A DNA stretch of 64,000 nucleotides from Paenibacillus rhizosphaerae. GTDB taxonomy: Bacteria; Bacillota; Bacilli; Paenibacillales; Paenibacillaceae. Each line of letters starts with the position of its first letter. Position 1 is the stretch's first letter. Made by a program: the position numbers and the translations under genes. The stretch spans positions 1,488,001 through 1,552,000 of the forward strand of contig NZ_JACHXJ010000001.1 in the NCBI RefSeq assembly GCF_014192015.1, given 5' to 3'. Under the pieces are notes generated by a model. That model was not told the DNA's origin. It saw only the letters and a program-made list of their open reading frames with translations, and ran no database searches. Shown here piece by piece: positions 9,004 to 17,225 of the stretch.

Positions 9004-10332
9004 ATGAAAAAAAGATGGTTCATATCTGTGCTGGCGTCCATGACTGTGCTGCTGTCGGCATGCGGCAGCTCTGGCGGCCCGGCCGCTTCCAGCGGATCCA
9101 GCGTATCCAGTGGGGAAGGGAATTCCGGAGGTGACCAGGTCGAGCTTAGGATGATGTGGTGGGGGGACCAGGCGCGGGCGGATTTGACGAATAAGGCGCT
9201 TGAACTGTTCGAGCAGAAGCATCCGGACATTAAAGTCGTGGGCGAGTTCGCGCCGCAGGACGGATATTTTGACAAGCTGAACACGCAGCTGGCTTCGGGA
9301 ACGGCTCCAGACGTATTTTTTCTGGGAGGCAATGTGGTGGACTACGCCAACAAGGGCGTCCTTTTGGATCTCCAGCCTTATAAAGGCAATGAGCTGAAGC
9401 TCGACGATATGGACACGACGATGGTGCAGTACGGAACGATCAACGGCAAGCTTGTCCACATTTCCGCAGGTGCCAACGCCCGTGGGATCGTCATCAACAA
9501 GACACTCTTTGAGAAAGCGGGCATCGAAGTGCCGCAGGACGGCTGGAACTGGGATGATTACGCCCGGATCAGCAAGGAAATTTCCGATAAGCTGGGTAAA
9601 GGCTACTATGGGACTTACAATTTCACGACCGACGGCATGGATATTTATTTGAAGCAGAACAGCAAGCAGCTGTATGACATGGCAAACAACAAGCTTGGTT
9701 TTGAGGAAGCCGATATTCTGCCATGGTTCCAGTACTGGGATCAAACGTCGAAGGCAGGAGGCGTGGTCACGCCGGAGCTTCAGGTCTCCAATCCGCCGAA
9801 TGATGCGAGCAAGTCTCTGATCATCAAAGGAAAAGTAGCGATGACCCTGCTCCCTTCCAATATGCTGGCTTCGTACCAGAGCCTGACTCAGGATGAGCTG
9901 ACGATGGTACAAGTTCCCCGTGGTCCGAAAGGAACCGGTGTGGTGTTTGAATCGAGCCAGGGCATGTCTGGCTATGCGAAGACCCAGCATCCGAAGGAAG
10001 TGGCCGAGCTGATGAACTTCTGGATCAACGATCCGGAAGCGGTAAAAATCCTGGGCAGCAACCGTGGTGTTCCGGTAACGGCGGAAGGCCGCAAGACGCT
10101 GGAGGCCGAGGCCAGCGCTGCAGACAAGATCGTCTATGATTTCACGAGCCGCGTGTCCGAAGCGAACAAAAAAGAGCCTTTTGCCATCAGCTACAACCCG
10201 CCGGGGAACGCCGAGTTTATCAAGCTTGCGGATAATACGGTCCAGCTGATCGGCTTTGGGAAAGAAAGCGTGGAAAAAGCGGTGACCGACTTCTATGCGG
10301 GTACGGTGAAAATTTTCCAAAGCAATCAGTAA
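9004..10332 (+). CDS. Extracellular sugar-binding lipoprotein of the ABC importer
   Basis: 442 residues from ATG 9004, which sits 8 bases after AAGGAG. Earlier in-frame starts would put extra residues ahead of a clean signal peptide. The signal sequence ends in a lipobox LLSAC with Cys20, so it is a lipoprotein on the outer face of the membrane. A Ser/Gly-rich linker (to about residue 45) precedes a type 1 solute-binding fold (LRMMWWGDQARADLTNKALELFE...). It follows the two permease genes and is probably their binding component. It ends before a terminator-like hairpin. The ligand is unknown. Confidence 0.92.
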   Translation: MKKRWFISVLASMTVLLSACGSSGGPAASSGSSVSSGEGNSGGDQVELRMMWWGDQARADLTNKALELFEQKHPDIKVVGEFAPQDGYFDKLNTQLASGTAPDVFFLGGNVVDYANKGVLLDLQPYKGNELKLDDMDTTMVQYGTINGKLVHISAGANARGIVINKTLFEKAGIEVPQDGWNWDDYARISKEISDKLGKGYYGTYNFTTDGMDIYLKQNSKQLYDMANNKLGFEEADILPWFQYWDQTSKAGGVVTPELQVSNPPNDASKSLIIKGKVAMTLLPSNMLASYQSLTQDELTMVQVPRGPKGTGVVFESSQGMSGYAKTQHPKEVAELMNFWINDPEAVKILGSNRGVPVTAEGRKTLEAEASAADKIVYDFTSRVSEANKKEPFAISYNPPGNAEFIKLADNTVQLIGFGKESVEKAVTDFYAGTVKIFQSNQ

Positions 10333-10359
10333 GCGTTGCGGTTGTGTCGCCGATCCAAT

Positions 10360-10416
10360 GAAAGATGCCCCCGATGGGTCCTCCGTTTCGGTGCGACCTT
10401 GACGGGGCTTTCTTTC
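10360..10416 (+). terminator. Probable terminator after the importer operon
   Basis: GAAAGATGCCCC pairs with GGGGCTTTC around a long, partly paired loop, followed by a T-rich run. It could allow partial read-through into the glycosidase gene. Confidence 0.55.
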
Positions 10417-10502
10417 GATATAAGAAAGTATCAGATCCGGCTTAGAAGGTACCCCGATAGGTTTCTTGATATAAGTTAGCACAGAAAGCGAGGAGAACGA
10501 TT

Positions 10503-12152
10503 GTGGATGAGAAGGAGCTGTTAAAAAAATTAAGGTCGATGAACGTGGAACAGCGGATTGGGGAAACCGGTAAAGCGCCGGACCCGGATATTGCTGCCGA
10601 ATGGAAACGGAGCGGTGTCCGGTTTGCCGCATCCGAAGGCAGGCTGGAGGAGGTCTATTATAAGGGGCTGCGGAGGCTGCATGATTGCATTGCCATGATA
10701 GACGGCATCCCGATGCTGCAGGAAGGAGGGATTTACCTTGGCTGCTGGCTCGAAAGCACCGGCACGATCAATGCGGAGCTGCTGTCGCGTTTCCTGCCGA
10801 GCGTGGCCCAATCGACGTTCCGCTCCTTTGCGGTACACCAGCGGGCCGATGGGCTGCTCCCTTACAAAATTACGGGTGGCGGGCCGGCTTACCGCCAAAT
10901 TCAGCTCGTGACTCCGCTTGCCCGCAGCGTCTGGAATCATTATTTGCTGCAAGGGCGGGATGAAGCGTTTCTGCGAATGATGTACCAAGCAATGGAGCGT
11001 TATGACCGCTGGCTAGACACGTATCGCAATACCCGGGGGACCGGCTGCGTTGAGGCATTTTCCGCTTTCGATACGGGCCATGACCTGTCGCCGCGTTTCT
11101 GGCATGTTCCGGATACGCCGCACCGGAACGATCCGTGCCGGTATGATCCGGATTCGCCTGTTTTGCCGTTTCTGGCGCCGGACCTTACGGCGAACGTATA
11201 TTGTCAGCGTTTATATTTAGCCAAAATCGCCGAGGAGCTGGGCTTACCAGGTGATGGGTGGATCTCCAAGGCTGAGCAGAGTGTTGACCACCTCTTTCGG
11301 TACTGCTTCGACGAGGAAGACGCCTTCTTCTACGACCGTGACCGTCAGGACCGATTTGTCCGTGTTCAGTCCGATATTCTGCTGCGTGTACTCGCGTGTG
11401 AAGTCGGTGACCGCGAATTCTTTGATGACATGCTGTCGCGATATTTGCTCAACACGCGCAAGTTTTTTGCCAAATATCCGTTTACTTCCTTGGCGATGGA
11501 TGATCCGCGGTTCGACCCGTTCTCCAGCTACAACAGCTGGGCGGGACCGTCGAATTTTCTCAGCCTGATCCGGGCTCCGCATGCCTTTGAGCATCATCAC
11601 CGGCATGTCGAGCTGACATGGGCAATGCAGCCGATCTTGTGTTCATTAGCCAGGGCCGAGCGTTTCGCGCAGACCGTCAGTCCCTGGACGGGGGAGGAGG
11701 GCTTCACCGAAGCGTATTCGCCTGCCATCCTGTGCCTGCTCGACTACGTGGAGCGGCTCTGCGGAATTCTGCCCAGACCCGATGGGGAAGTCTGGTTTAC
11801 GGGGCTCCTCCCGTCTGCGATGGATCACGGGGAGGAGGTCGCCGGCGAAACGGCTTACGCGCGATCCGTAGACAGGGTGCTCTATGAACTGGTCAACCTG
11901 CGGGACAAGTCTGTTATGTATCGGGAGGGCCAAGCCTATATGACGTTCCCTTCCGGTGTCCGGGTCATTACGGATCGGCAGGGAAGCCTGCTGGGTATCG
12001 TTGGGATGAGTGTGCGGACGGTCAATGGCCGATTGGAATGGGAAGGCCGGAGCATCCCATTTTCCGTCAAAGGAAATGAGTATCTCAGGTACAGTCAGGG
12101 GGGACTGAAACAAGCCAGAGATGTTGGCATCCTTTATCCTACTTTTTCTTAA
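10503..12152 (+). CDS. Putative (alpha/alpha)6-barrel glycoside hydrolase
   Basis: 549 residues starting at GTG 10503 after GCGAGGAGAA. No signal peptide or membrane segment is seen, so it is probably cytoplasmic. The helical, aromatic-rich pattern (YLGCWLESTGTINAELL, LLPYKITGGGPAYRQIQL, YNSWAGPSNFLSL) looks like the MGH1-like/GH63-like (alpha/alpha)6 glycosidases, but I cannot place it in a numbered family. Candidate acids lie in ESTG and in the FDPFSSYNSW stretch. It lies between the importer and a GH43 gene 12 bases downstream, so it probably trims imported oligosaccharides. Confidence 0.6.
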   Translation: MDEKELLKKLRSMNVEQRIGETGKAPDPDIAAEWKRSGVRFAASEGRLEEVYYKGLRRLHDCIAMIDGIPMLQEGGIYLGCWLESTGTINAELLSRFLPSVAQSTFRSFAVHQRADGLLPYKITGGGPAYRQIQLVTPLARSVWNHYLLQGRDEAFLRMMYQAMERYDRWLDTYRNTRGTGCVEAFSAFDTGHDLSPRFWHVPDTPHRNDPCRYDPDSPVLPFLAPDLTANVYCQRLYLAKIAEELGLPGDGWISKAEQSVDHLFRYCFDEEDAFFYDRDRQDRFVRVQSDILLRVLACEVGDREFFDDMLSRYLLNTRKFFAKYPFTSLAMDDPRFDPFSSYNSWAGPSNFLSLIRAPHAFEHHHRHVELTWAMQPILCSLARAERFAQTVSPWTGEEGFTEAYSPAILCLLDYVERLCGILPRPDGEVWFTGLLPSAMDHGEEVAGETAYARSVDRVLYELVNLRDKSVMYREGQAYMTFPSGVRVITDRQGSLLGIVGMSVRTVNGRLEWEGRSIPFSVKGNEYLRYSQGGLKQARDVGILYPTFS

Positions 12153-12164
12153 GGAGGTCTTGTC

Positions 12165-13046
12165 ATGAACAGGAAGGAAATTCAAATTCGGGACCCGTTT
12201 GTATTACCTCTCCAAGAGGAAGGCAAATATTATTTATACGGAAGCACGGATGCCAATATTTGGGGACCTGGGACCGGATTCGACGCCTATTTGAGCAACG
12301 ATCTGGAGGATTGGGACGGGCCGTACCCCGTATTCAGGCCGGGTAGCGATTTTTATTCCGATACAAATTTTTGGGCACCTGAGGTTTATGCATGGCAAGA
12401 TAAGTTCTATATGTTCGCCACCTTTCGCCGCCGCGATAACGGACTTCTTGGTACGGCGGTTCTGCTGGCATCCGGCCCGTTGGGTCCTTTCGTGCCTCAC
12501 AGCCGCGGCCCTGTCACTCCGGAAGCCTGGAGCTCATTGGATGGAAGTCTGTTTATGGACGCAGAAGGGCAGCCGTGGATGATCTTCTGCCATGAATGGC
12601 AGCAGATCGGAGACGGCGAAGTGTGCGCGATGCGATTGAGCACCGATTTATCCGAGCCGGCCGGAGAACCTGTCACGCTGTTTCGGGCGTCTGAAGCGCC
12701 GTGGGCGACACCTTACGAGTCTCCGCGATACAAGGATACGGCCAATTATGTCACGGATGGACCTTTTTTGTTCCGCGGTGAATCCGGTCATGTATACATG
12801 CTGTGGGCCAGCTTTATCGACAACCGGTATGCGCTGGGCGTCGCACGGTCGGCGACGGGGGACGTCATTGGACCATGGATTCATCAGCCGGAAGCGCTGT
12901 ATCGCAATGACGGGGGACACGGCATGGTATTCCGGACGTTTAACGGGCAGCTTGTATTGACCATTCATGCTCCTAACCGTACACCTGACGAACGTCCGTT
13001 ATTTCTGCGGATAGTGGAAACAGAGGGACGGATTCAGCTCCTCTGA
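12165..13046 (+). CDS. Glycoside hydrolase family 43 (arabinofuranosidase/xylosidase-like)
   Basis: 293 residues, a single five-bladed beta-propeller with no signal peptide, hence an intracellular exo-enzyme. IRDPFV (Asp10) supplies the general-base Asp of GH43, and SSLDGSLFMD fits the second Asp. The third motif reads TDGPFLFR where many GH43 enzymes show EGP. The GGHGMVF motif is also present. Such enzymes remove arabinofuranose or xylose from short oligosaccharides. The start has TAAGGAGG and is 12 bases after the previous stop, so the two form an operon. The family is clear; the exact activity is not. Confidence 0.85.
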   Translation: MNRKEIQIRDPFVLPLQEEGKYYLYGSTDANIWGPGTGFDAYLSNDLEDWDGPYPVFRPGSDFYSDTNFWAPEVYAWQDKFYMFATFRRRDNGLLGTAVLLASGPLGPFVPHSRGPVTPEAWSSLDGSLFMDAEGQPWMIFCHEWQQIGDGEVCAMRLSTDLSEPAGEPVTLFRASEAPWATPYESPRYKDTANYVTDGPFLFRGESGHVYMLWASFIDNRYALGVARSATGDVIGPWIHQPEALYRNDGGHGMVFRTFNGQLVLTIHAPNRTPDERPLFLRIVETEGRIQLL

Positions 13047-13072
13047 AAATTTACAAATTCGATCATTTAAAG

Positions 13073-13105
13073 AAAGACTCTGCCACTCATACTGGCAAAG
13101 TCTTT
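13073..13105. terminator. Bidirectional hairpin between the GH43 gene and the Sm-like gene
   Basis: AAAGACT and AGTCTTT flank an inner GCCA/TGGC stem. The hairpin lies between two convergent genes and can serve both, though the T runs are short. Confidence 0.65.
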
Positions 13106-13298
13106 ATGAAAGAACCCGTTGAACGCGTTTGACGGTCCAAAAGGGTACGAGGACAGGTTTACGGTCAGTGGAAACGATAACGAATGTCCTGGGGTCGTCG
13201 GTCCTTTGGCAAATTCCGGTATAGAACTCTCCGCTCACCAGATGAATCGTAATTTTTGTATTCGTTTCAACTGCAGAAAGAATTAAATCCTTATTCAA
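13104..13298 (-). CDS. Small Sm-like (Hfq-like fold) protein, hypothetical
   Basis: 64 residues from TTG 13298, favoured because GGGGGTG lies 11 bases upstream; an in-frame ATG at 13328 would add ten residues. The pattern NTKITIHLVSGEFYTGICQR, then TFVIVSTD and KPVLVPFWTVKRVQRV, follows the Sm1 strand-turn-strand layout of Hfq (compare its VTVFLLNGFQLRGQVKG segment). The Sm2 region lacks the YKHA motif of true Hfq. It could be an RNA-binding Sm-like protein or an unrelated small beta-barrel. It is monocistronic, between GH43 and a structured intergenic region. Confidence 0.55.
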   Translation of the reverse strand: MNKDLILSAVETNTKITIHLVSGEFYTGICQRTDDPRTFVIVSTDRKPVLVPFWTVKRVQRVLS

Positions 13299-13415
13299 TT
13301 TGGAATGGTCACCCCCGTGCATGATCATTAATCAACTATAATTAAACAGAATATCGGAAATTAATCAAGATTTTTGTCGAATGATTAGAAAAACTTTTAT
13401 CGACAAACATGCGAG

Positions 13416-13471
13416 GGAGACAGACCGCATTTAGCGGTTGTTATCTTGCGAACTAAGGCAGCCGTGTCTCC
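13416..13471. repeat. Structured intergenic palindromic element
   Basis: Outer arms GGAGACA (13416-13422) and TGTCTCC (13465-13471) are perfectly complementary and enclose a second perfect hairpin, ACCGC-ATTTA-GCGGT (13424-13438). The inner motif resembles the GCGTTTAGCGG-like cores in the repeat block at 63 kb. The element looks like a dispersed intergenic repeat or a structured RNA. No T run follows it directly. Confidence 0.5.
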
Positions 13472-13491
13472 GAAACCTGTATTTCTATCTT

Positions 13492-13532
13492 AAAAAAGAG
13501 CCGAATACTTCCTGTAAAGGAAGCAACAGCTC
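13492..13532 (-). terminator. Rho-independent terminator of the nucleoside hydrolase gene
   Basis: On the minus strand GAGC...GCTTCCT-TTAC-AGGAAG...GGCTC forms a long stem followed by TTTTTT, 30 bases after the stop codon. Confidence 0.85.
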
Positions 13533-13563
13533 ATGAGAACAATGGTGAGAAGTAGTTCATTCT

Positions 13564-14484
13564 TTATTTCGCTTCGGCAATCTTGCTGAACAAATCGCGG
13601 AATACGGCATCCCGGTTCACATGATAAATATATCTGATCTGATGCCGCGTAGGGTCATTCACCCAACGGAAATCTTCAGAGATGCGCGGGCTGGGTACCA
13701 AAATACTGGGGCAAGCTTCCGGAACAGCCAGCCAGGCGATTACGGATATATCCCAAATGACACGGGAGTACGCGTAATGATCCGGCGAACAATTCCGGTA
13801 CGTGTCGTAGAGATATTGTCCCACTTCTCCCTTATGCTTAATATGGGTTTCCAGCTCCGAGAGGGTCGTCAGGAGATGGGAGGCCGCTCCCATGCACGGG
13901 ACAAGAACAAGAGGTACACCGCAGCCGAGCAGCAGCCTTGAGCCATGCAGATCCTGCGCGAGATTGAACTCTCGCGTATCCGGCCAATGCAGCGAATGGC
14001 CGCCCAGCCATACGACGACGATCCGGTTAATAATCTCCGGTTCCAGCAGAATGGCCGAGGCCACATTCGTGATGGCTCCGATCGCAACGACATACAGCGG
14101 ATCGTCCGGCGGTGAGGCCAGAGCCCGTCTGACCAGATCCCGTGCCGCATCACTTTCCACAGGCATATCGGGGCCGGGTAGATAGCTTCCTGATCCCCGG
14201 TATACAGGAATATCTTCCCGCTGGGCAAGCTGCCGGATTTTAACGATTTCCTGGTAGCTTTTTTCCATGCCGTCTAACGGGCTTTCCGACAGTTCGTTGT
14301 AAAAGGGGGCGGCATACAACGCTTCGACAGTAACGCTGGTGTTTGATTGCATGGCATAGATGACAGCAAATTGGTCATCGATTTCGTTAAAGGTATCCGT
14401 ATCCAAAACGATTCTTACCGGTCTTCCAGGATGCTCCAGACGTCTGATCCGCTCATTGTCCGGGATATGAGGAAATGTGGTCAC
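13564..14484 (-). CDS. Nucleoside hydrolase (IunH/RihA superfamily)
   Basis: 306 residues starting at GTG 14484 behind AAAGGAGG. The N-terminal LDTDTFNEIDD motif (Asp28, Asp30, Asp36, Asp37) is the Ca2+-binding signature of inosine-uridine nucleoside N-ribohydrolases. VVAIGAITNVASAI and the WLGGHSL stretch match the rest of the fold. These cytosolic enzymes split ribonucleosides, or related N-glycosides, into base and ribose. It is monocistronic with its own terminator and has no transporter beside it. Substrate preference among purine or pyrimidine nucleosides cannot be read. Confidence 0.88.
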   Translation of the reverse strand: MTTFPHIPDNERIRRLEHPGRPVRIVLDTDTFNEIDDQFAVIYAMQSNTSVTVEALYAAPFYNELSESPLDGMEKSYQEIVKIRQLAQREDIPVYRGSGSYLPGPDMPVESDAARDLVRRALASPPDDPLYVVAIGAITNVASAILLEPEIINRIVVVWLGGHSLHWPDTREFNLAQDLHGSRLLLGCGVPLVLVPCMGAASHLLTTLSELETHIKHKGEVGQYLYDTYRNCSPDHYAYSRVIWDISVIAWLAVPEACPSILVPSPRISEDFRWVNDPTRHQIRYIYHVNRDAVFRDLFSKIAEAK

Positions 14485-14723
14485 GCCTTACGTCCTCCTT
14501 TTCTCCATTCCGCTATTGAATTTCCATCTTTAACCTCAATATATCACAGAAATGGGCAGGCAGGCTGGTTCAAGGCATGTTTATTTTAATTCTACTATAG
14601 GTGTCAGCTCTTCCCCCGGAACTTACAAGTCTGTAAGACAGGTGTAAGTCAAATCAATAGGTGGCAAACCGGTTCACATGTATACTTTGAATAAATAGGA
14701 AAGGGAAAGAGAAGGTGAACCGT

Positions 14724-14888
14724 ATGGAAGAGAAACAACCAAACCATCTATTGAACATCCTGCTATACGTCATGCTGTTTGTCATTCTGATCTCCTGCTT
14801 CGGGCGGCTGATCGATCACTCGATCTATTTCGCGGAGAATGCTCTTAGTATGCTGATCCGAGTGATTGAACGTATTTTATCGTTTTGA
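14724..14888 (+). CDS. Small membrane protein, 54 residues, hypothetical
   Basis: ATG 14724 is preceded by GAGAAGGTG and the frame ends at TGA 14888. One hydrophobic segment at about residues 8-25 (HLLNILLYVMLFVILISC) is followed by a short amphipathic tail. A TATACT box lies about 40 bases upstream and a perfect terminator hairpin follows, which supports a real short gene. No family is recognised. It faces the convergent AraC gene. Confidence 0.65.
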   Translation: MEEKQPNHLLNILLYVMLFVILISCFGRLIDHSIYFAENALSMLIRVIERILSF

Positions 14889-14909
14889 GTCCAAAAGTTT
14901 GTTCCGTGC

Positions 14910-14934
14910 GCTGTGATTCGTCACAGCTTTTTTT
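14910..14934 (+). terminator. Terminator after the small membrane protein gene
   Basis: GCTGTGA-TTCG-TCACAGC, a perfect 7-bp stem with a stable TTCG tetraloop, is followed by seven T. It lies just before the end of the convergent AraC gene. Confidence 0.9.
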
Positions 14935-14935
14935 G

Positions 14936-15733
14936 TTATGACTTTGATACGGCTGAAGGAGGATATCCTTTGATCGACTTAAATACGTTGCTGAAATACG
15001 AGATATCATGGAATCCGCAGCGGTCCGCAACCTGGGTCACCGTGAAGCCTCCGGTGGACAGCAGCATTTCCGCCTGGTTGATCCGGATCTGGTTCACATA
15101 TTCCTTAAAGGAATATCCCGTAACTTGTTTGAACAATTTGCCGAAATAGACGGGGTTCAGGTTAACGATGTCCGCCATGCCGGTTAAATGCAGATCTTCC
15201 GGATAATGGTCGATGATATATTCGAGCACCTTATTGACGCGAGGGTCAACAAGGTGCTGTGCATCGCTGCGGTAGGCGTTGGTGATGAGGACATGATGGA
15301 CGATGAGCATAAACAGCGCTCTTGCATGCATGATATAGCCCGGATGCTTGCGCATCCATACCTGGGTGAACTGCTTGATGTAACCCAGAATTTCGCTCGT
15401 GATGAGGTTCTTCGTCACCGTCTGAAGTGGCAGCGCTTCCGATTCACCGGAAGAAAGCCATTTGAAGTTAAACGCATAAGAGTGCATGGGACAGTCCGTA
15501 AACGTGTATGCTTCGCGGACGCTGCCCACGGGGATGTAAATCACATCCCCGGCTTCCACCGTATATTTAACTCCGTTAATAAAATAATTGGATTTTCCTT
15601 CGACAACAAACGTCAAATCCTGAAAGTCGATCGTCTGGCGAATAATTTCCCATTGCGGAAAACAGCGTCTGTCTACGAAGAAAACGACGTCGGGAACGAG
15701 ATGCTGCAGCCTCTCCAAATTTATGCGGATCAC
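14936..15733 (-). CDS. AraC-family transcriptional regulator
   Basis: 265 residues starting at GTG 15733 behind AAAAGG. The N-terminal cupin sensor (about 25-110) carries VEAGDVIYIPVGSVREAY. The C-terminal AraC domain (about 165-262) has two helix-turn-helix units, DLHLTGMADIVNLNPVYFGKLF and TVTQVADRCGFHDISYFSNVF. It is flanked by a small membrane protein gene and a 400-base gene-poor stretch, so there is no obvious metabolic target next to it. Family clear, ligand and regulon unknown. Confidence 0.85.
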   Translation of the reverse strand: MIRINLERLQHLVPDVVFFVDRRCFPQWEIIRQTIDFQDLTFVVEGKSNYFINGVKYTVEAGDVIYIPVGSVREAYTFTDCPMHSYAFNFKWLSSGESEALPLQTVTKNLITSEILGYIKQFTQVWMRKHPGYIMHARALFMLIVHHVLITNAYRSDAQHLVDPRVNKVLEYIIDHYPEDLHLTGMADIVNLNPVYFGKLFKQVTGYSFKEYVNQIRINQAEMLLSTGGFTVTQVADRCGFHDISYFSNVFKSIKGYPPSAVSKS

Positions 15734-16144
15734 CCCTTTTCCGTTTTAATGAACGATCGGCCGGCATGATGAAAGCCATATTTAATAATTACAAATAATA
15801 TTTAGTTGCTCTATGGATTCTAAAAATGGTTTAATTTTATAATAAGCATAGTAGTAATGAGGGAATCCAACCACCACCAGTCAGTGCAAGCCGGATAACA
15901 TGATTAAAAATGTGCCAATTCCTATTTACTTGTTACAAATTTTATCATCGTATTGAGGAACAGCCATGAGTACCATATCACGAATGGTGCGTTCGATCAA
16001 ACCGTTTTTGTAAGCGATTACCGAAATGTTGAGCTATCAGGTTTGCTAGGATTGCATGCTGGGATTTTCACGCTGGAATTGCCATGCTAAGAAAACGTTT
16101 TTGATGATAGAGGGTCAACAAATTTTAACGGATAAGGGGTTCGC
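15734..16144. other. Gene-poor 411-base AT-rich stretch
   Basis: No convincing gene was found here. The stretch holds the promoter regions of the AraC gene (minus) and the DUF5348-like gene (plus). A short minus-strand frame of about 35 codons (15926-16030) has no start or ribosome site and may be a gene remnant. Confidence 0.5.
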
Positions 16145-16588
16145 ATGACGAAGGATACGGTACTACAGGAACTATTCAACTTGGAATCCAATTTGAAAGA
16201 AATTATCCATGGCCTGCGGCAGATTGATGGCACGTGGAGTAAGCATTTTGATCCGGCTGATCCGGACGATATGTATCTCTGTACGACATTCGCCAAAGTG
16301 GAAGACGAGCTGTCCGCCGTCCGCCGAATGATTCAAGGCATTGGGGCCCGGGTGGTTGCCCAAGGCATGTTAATTAAGAACGGTGATGGGCAGTATGTCA
16401 TTGAAAACGCAGACGCTGTATTAACTGCAGGATCTGTCGTCGAGGTGTTGTTCCGCAGTTCGGAACAGGATGCCGAATGGATTGAAAGCGGTGTCGAATT
16501 GTGCGGTGGGGAGTATGTTTTGACTGGTTTTCCCAGACTTGACTTAGAGGGTCTAACGGTAAGGATCAAGCAGTATCCCTCCGAATAG
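16145..16588 (+). CDS. DUF5348-like protein
   Basis: 147 residues from ATG 16145 behind GATAAGGGG. The N-terminal 70 residues are helical (ELFNLESNLKEIIHGLRQI, then a long helix around DELSAVRRMI). The C-terminal half, about residues 73-145, looks like the small beta-domain DUF5348 (GMLIKNGDGQYVIENADAVL, TAGSVVEVLF, GVELCGGEYVLTGF, LEGLTVRIK). No catalytic residues or signal peptide are apparent. The function is unknown and the neighbours give no clue. Confidence 0.65.
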   Translation: MTKDTVLQELFNLESNLKEIIHGLRQIDGTWSKHFDPADPDDMYLCTTFAKVEDELSAVRRMIQGIGARVVAQGMLIKNGDGQYVIENADAVLTAGSVVEVLFRSSEQDAEWIESGVELCGGEYVLTGFPRLDLEGLTVRIKQYPSE

Positions 16589-16686
16589 AGAGCGCGGTGT
16601 ATCGAGCGCCCCGCGTTTGTCATGAGAAGATGAGATGTGCTAGAATGGCAGCAGCTTTAAGCACTGGGAACGAGGGGGCAGCGTGA

Positions 16687-17187
16687 GTGGAAGTGACGTT
16701 AACTCAAGTCAAAACCGAAGAGGAGATTGCAGCTCTGGCTGACTTAGCCTTCGGGATTTGGCACGAATACTTTATCCGCATCATCTCAAGGGAACAAATT
16801 GACTATATGGTCGACAAATTTCAATCGGTTTCTGCGATGACCGACCAAATTCATCATCAGGGATACGAGTATTACTTCATCAATGTCGACGGAGCCCATA
16901 TTGGGTATATCGGCGTCAAGCAGGATGAGGGCAAGCTGTTCCTGAGCAAATTTTACATTGCCAAAGAGTACCGGGGACAAGGGTACGCAAGCCGGGCCAT
17001 GGAGTTTCTGAAGGCTCTGTGCAAAGAACGGAGCTTAAGCGCCATCTGGCTTACCGTGAACCGGCATAACGACTCGACGATCGCGGTATATGAGAAAAAA
17101 GGGTTCAAAACCGTGCGTACGCAAGTAGCGGATATCGGAAACGGTTTTGTCATGGATGATTATGTGATGGAAAAACCGATCGTGTAA
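16687..17187 (+). CDS. GNAT-family N-acetyltransferase
   Basis: 166 residues starting at GTG 16687 behind GAGGGGG. The acetyl-CoA pyrophosphate-binding motif A is YIAKEYRGQGYASRAMEF (R/Q-x-x-G-x-G/A form), and motif B follows at IWLTVNRHNDSTIAVYEKKGF. It transfers an acetyl group from acetyl-CoA to an amine, but the substrate cannot be predicted. It shares a strong bidirectional terminator with the convergent GNAT gene. Confidence 0.88.
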   Translation: MEVTLTQVKTEEEIAALADLAFGIWHEYFIRIISREQIDYMVDKFQSVSAMTDQIHHQGYEYYFINVDGAHIGYIGVKQDEGKLFLSKFYIAKEYRGQGYASRAMEFLKALCKERSLSAIWLTVNRHNDSTIAVYEKKGFKTVRTQVADIGNGFVMDDYVMEKPIV

Positions 17188-17195
17188 AACGAATG

Positions 17196-17221
17196 AAAGC
17201 ACCCTGCACGGGTGCTTTTTT
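17196..17221. terminator. Bidirectional terminator between two GNAT genes
   Basis: AAAGCACCC-TGCAC-GGGTGCTTT forms a 9-bp perfect stem with T runs on the plus side and A-rich sequence on the other side, so it can stop both convergent transcripts. Confidence 0.9.
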
Positions 17222-17225
17222 GCTG

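Noticed and set aside
8776..10632. 618-codon open frame on the minus strand opposite the binding-protein gene
   Set aside because: It lies entirely antisense to clear importer genes, has no ribosome site or recognisable domain, and reflects the codon bias of the genes on the plus strand.
15926..16030. Short minus-strand frame ending ...RTIRDMVLMAVPQYDDKICNK, possibly a gene remnant
   Set aside because: About 35 codons, an in-frame stop just upstream, no start or ribosome site, and no recognised family. Not strong enough to call a pseudogene.
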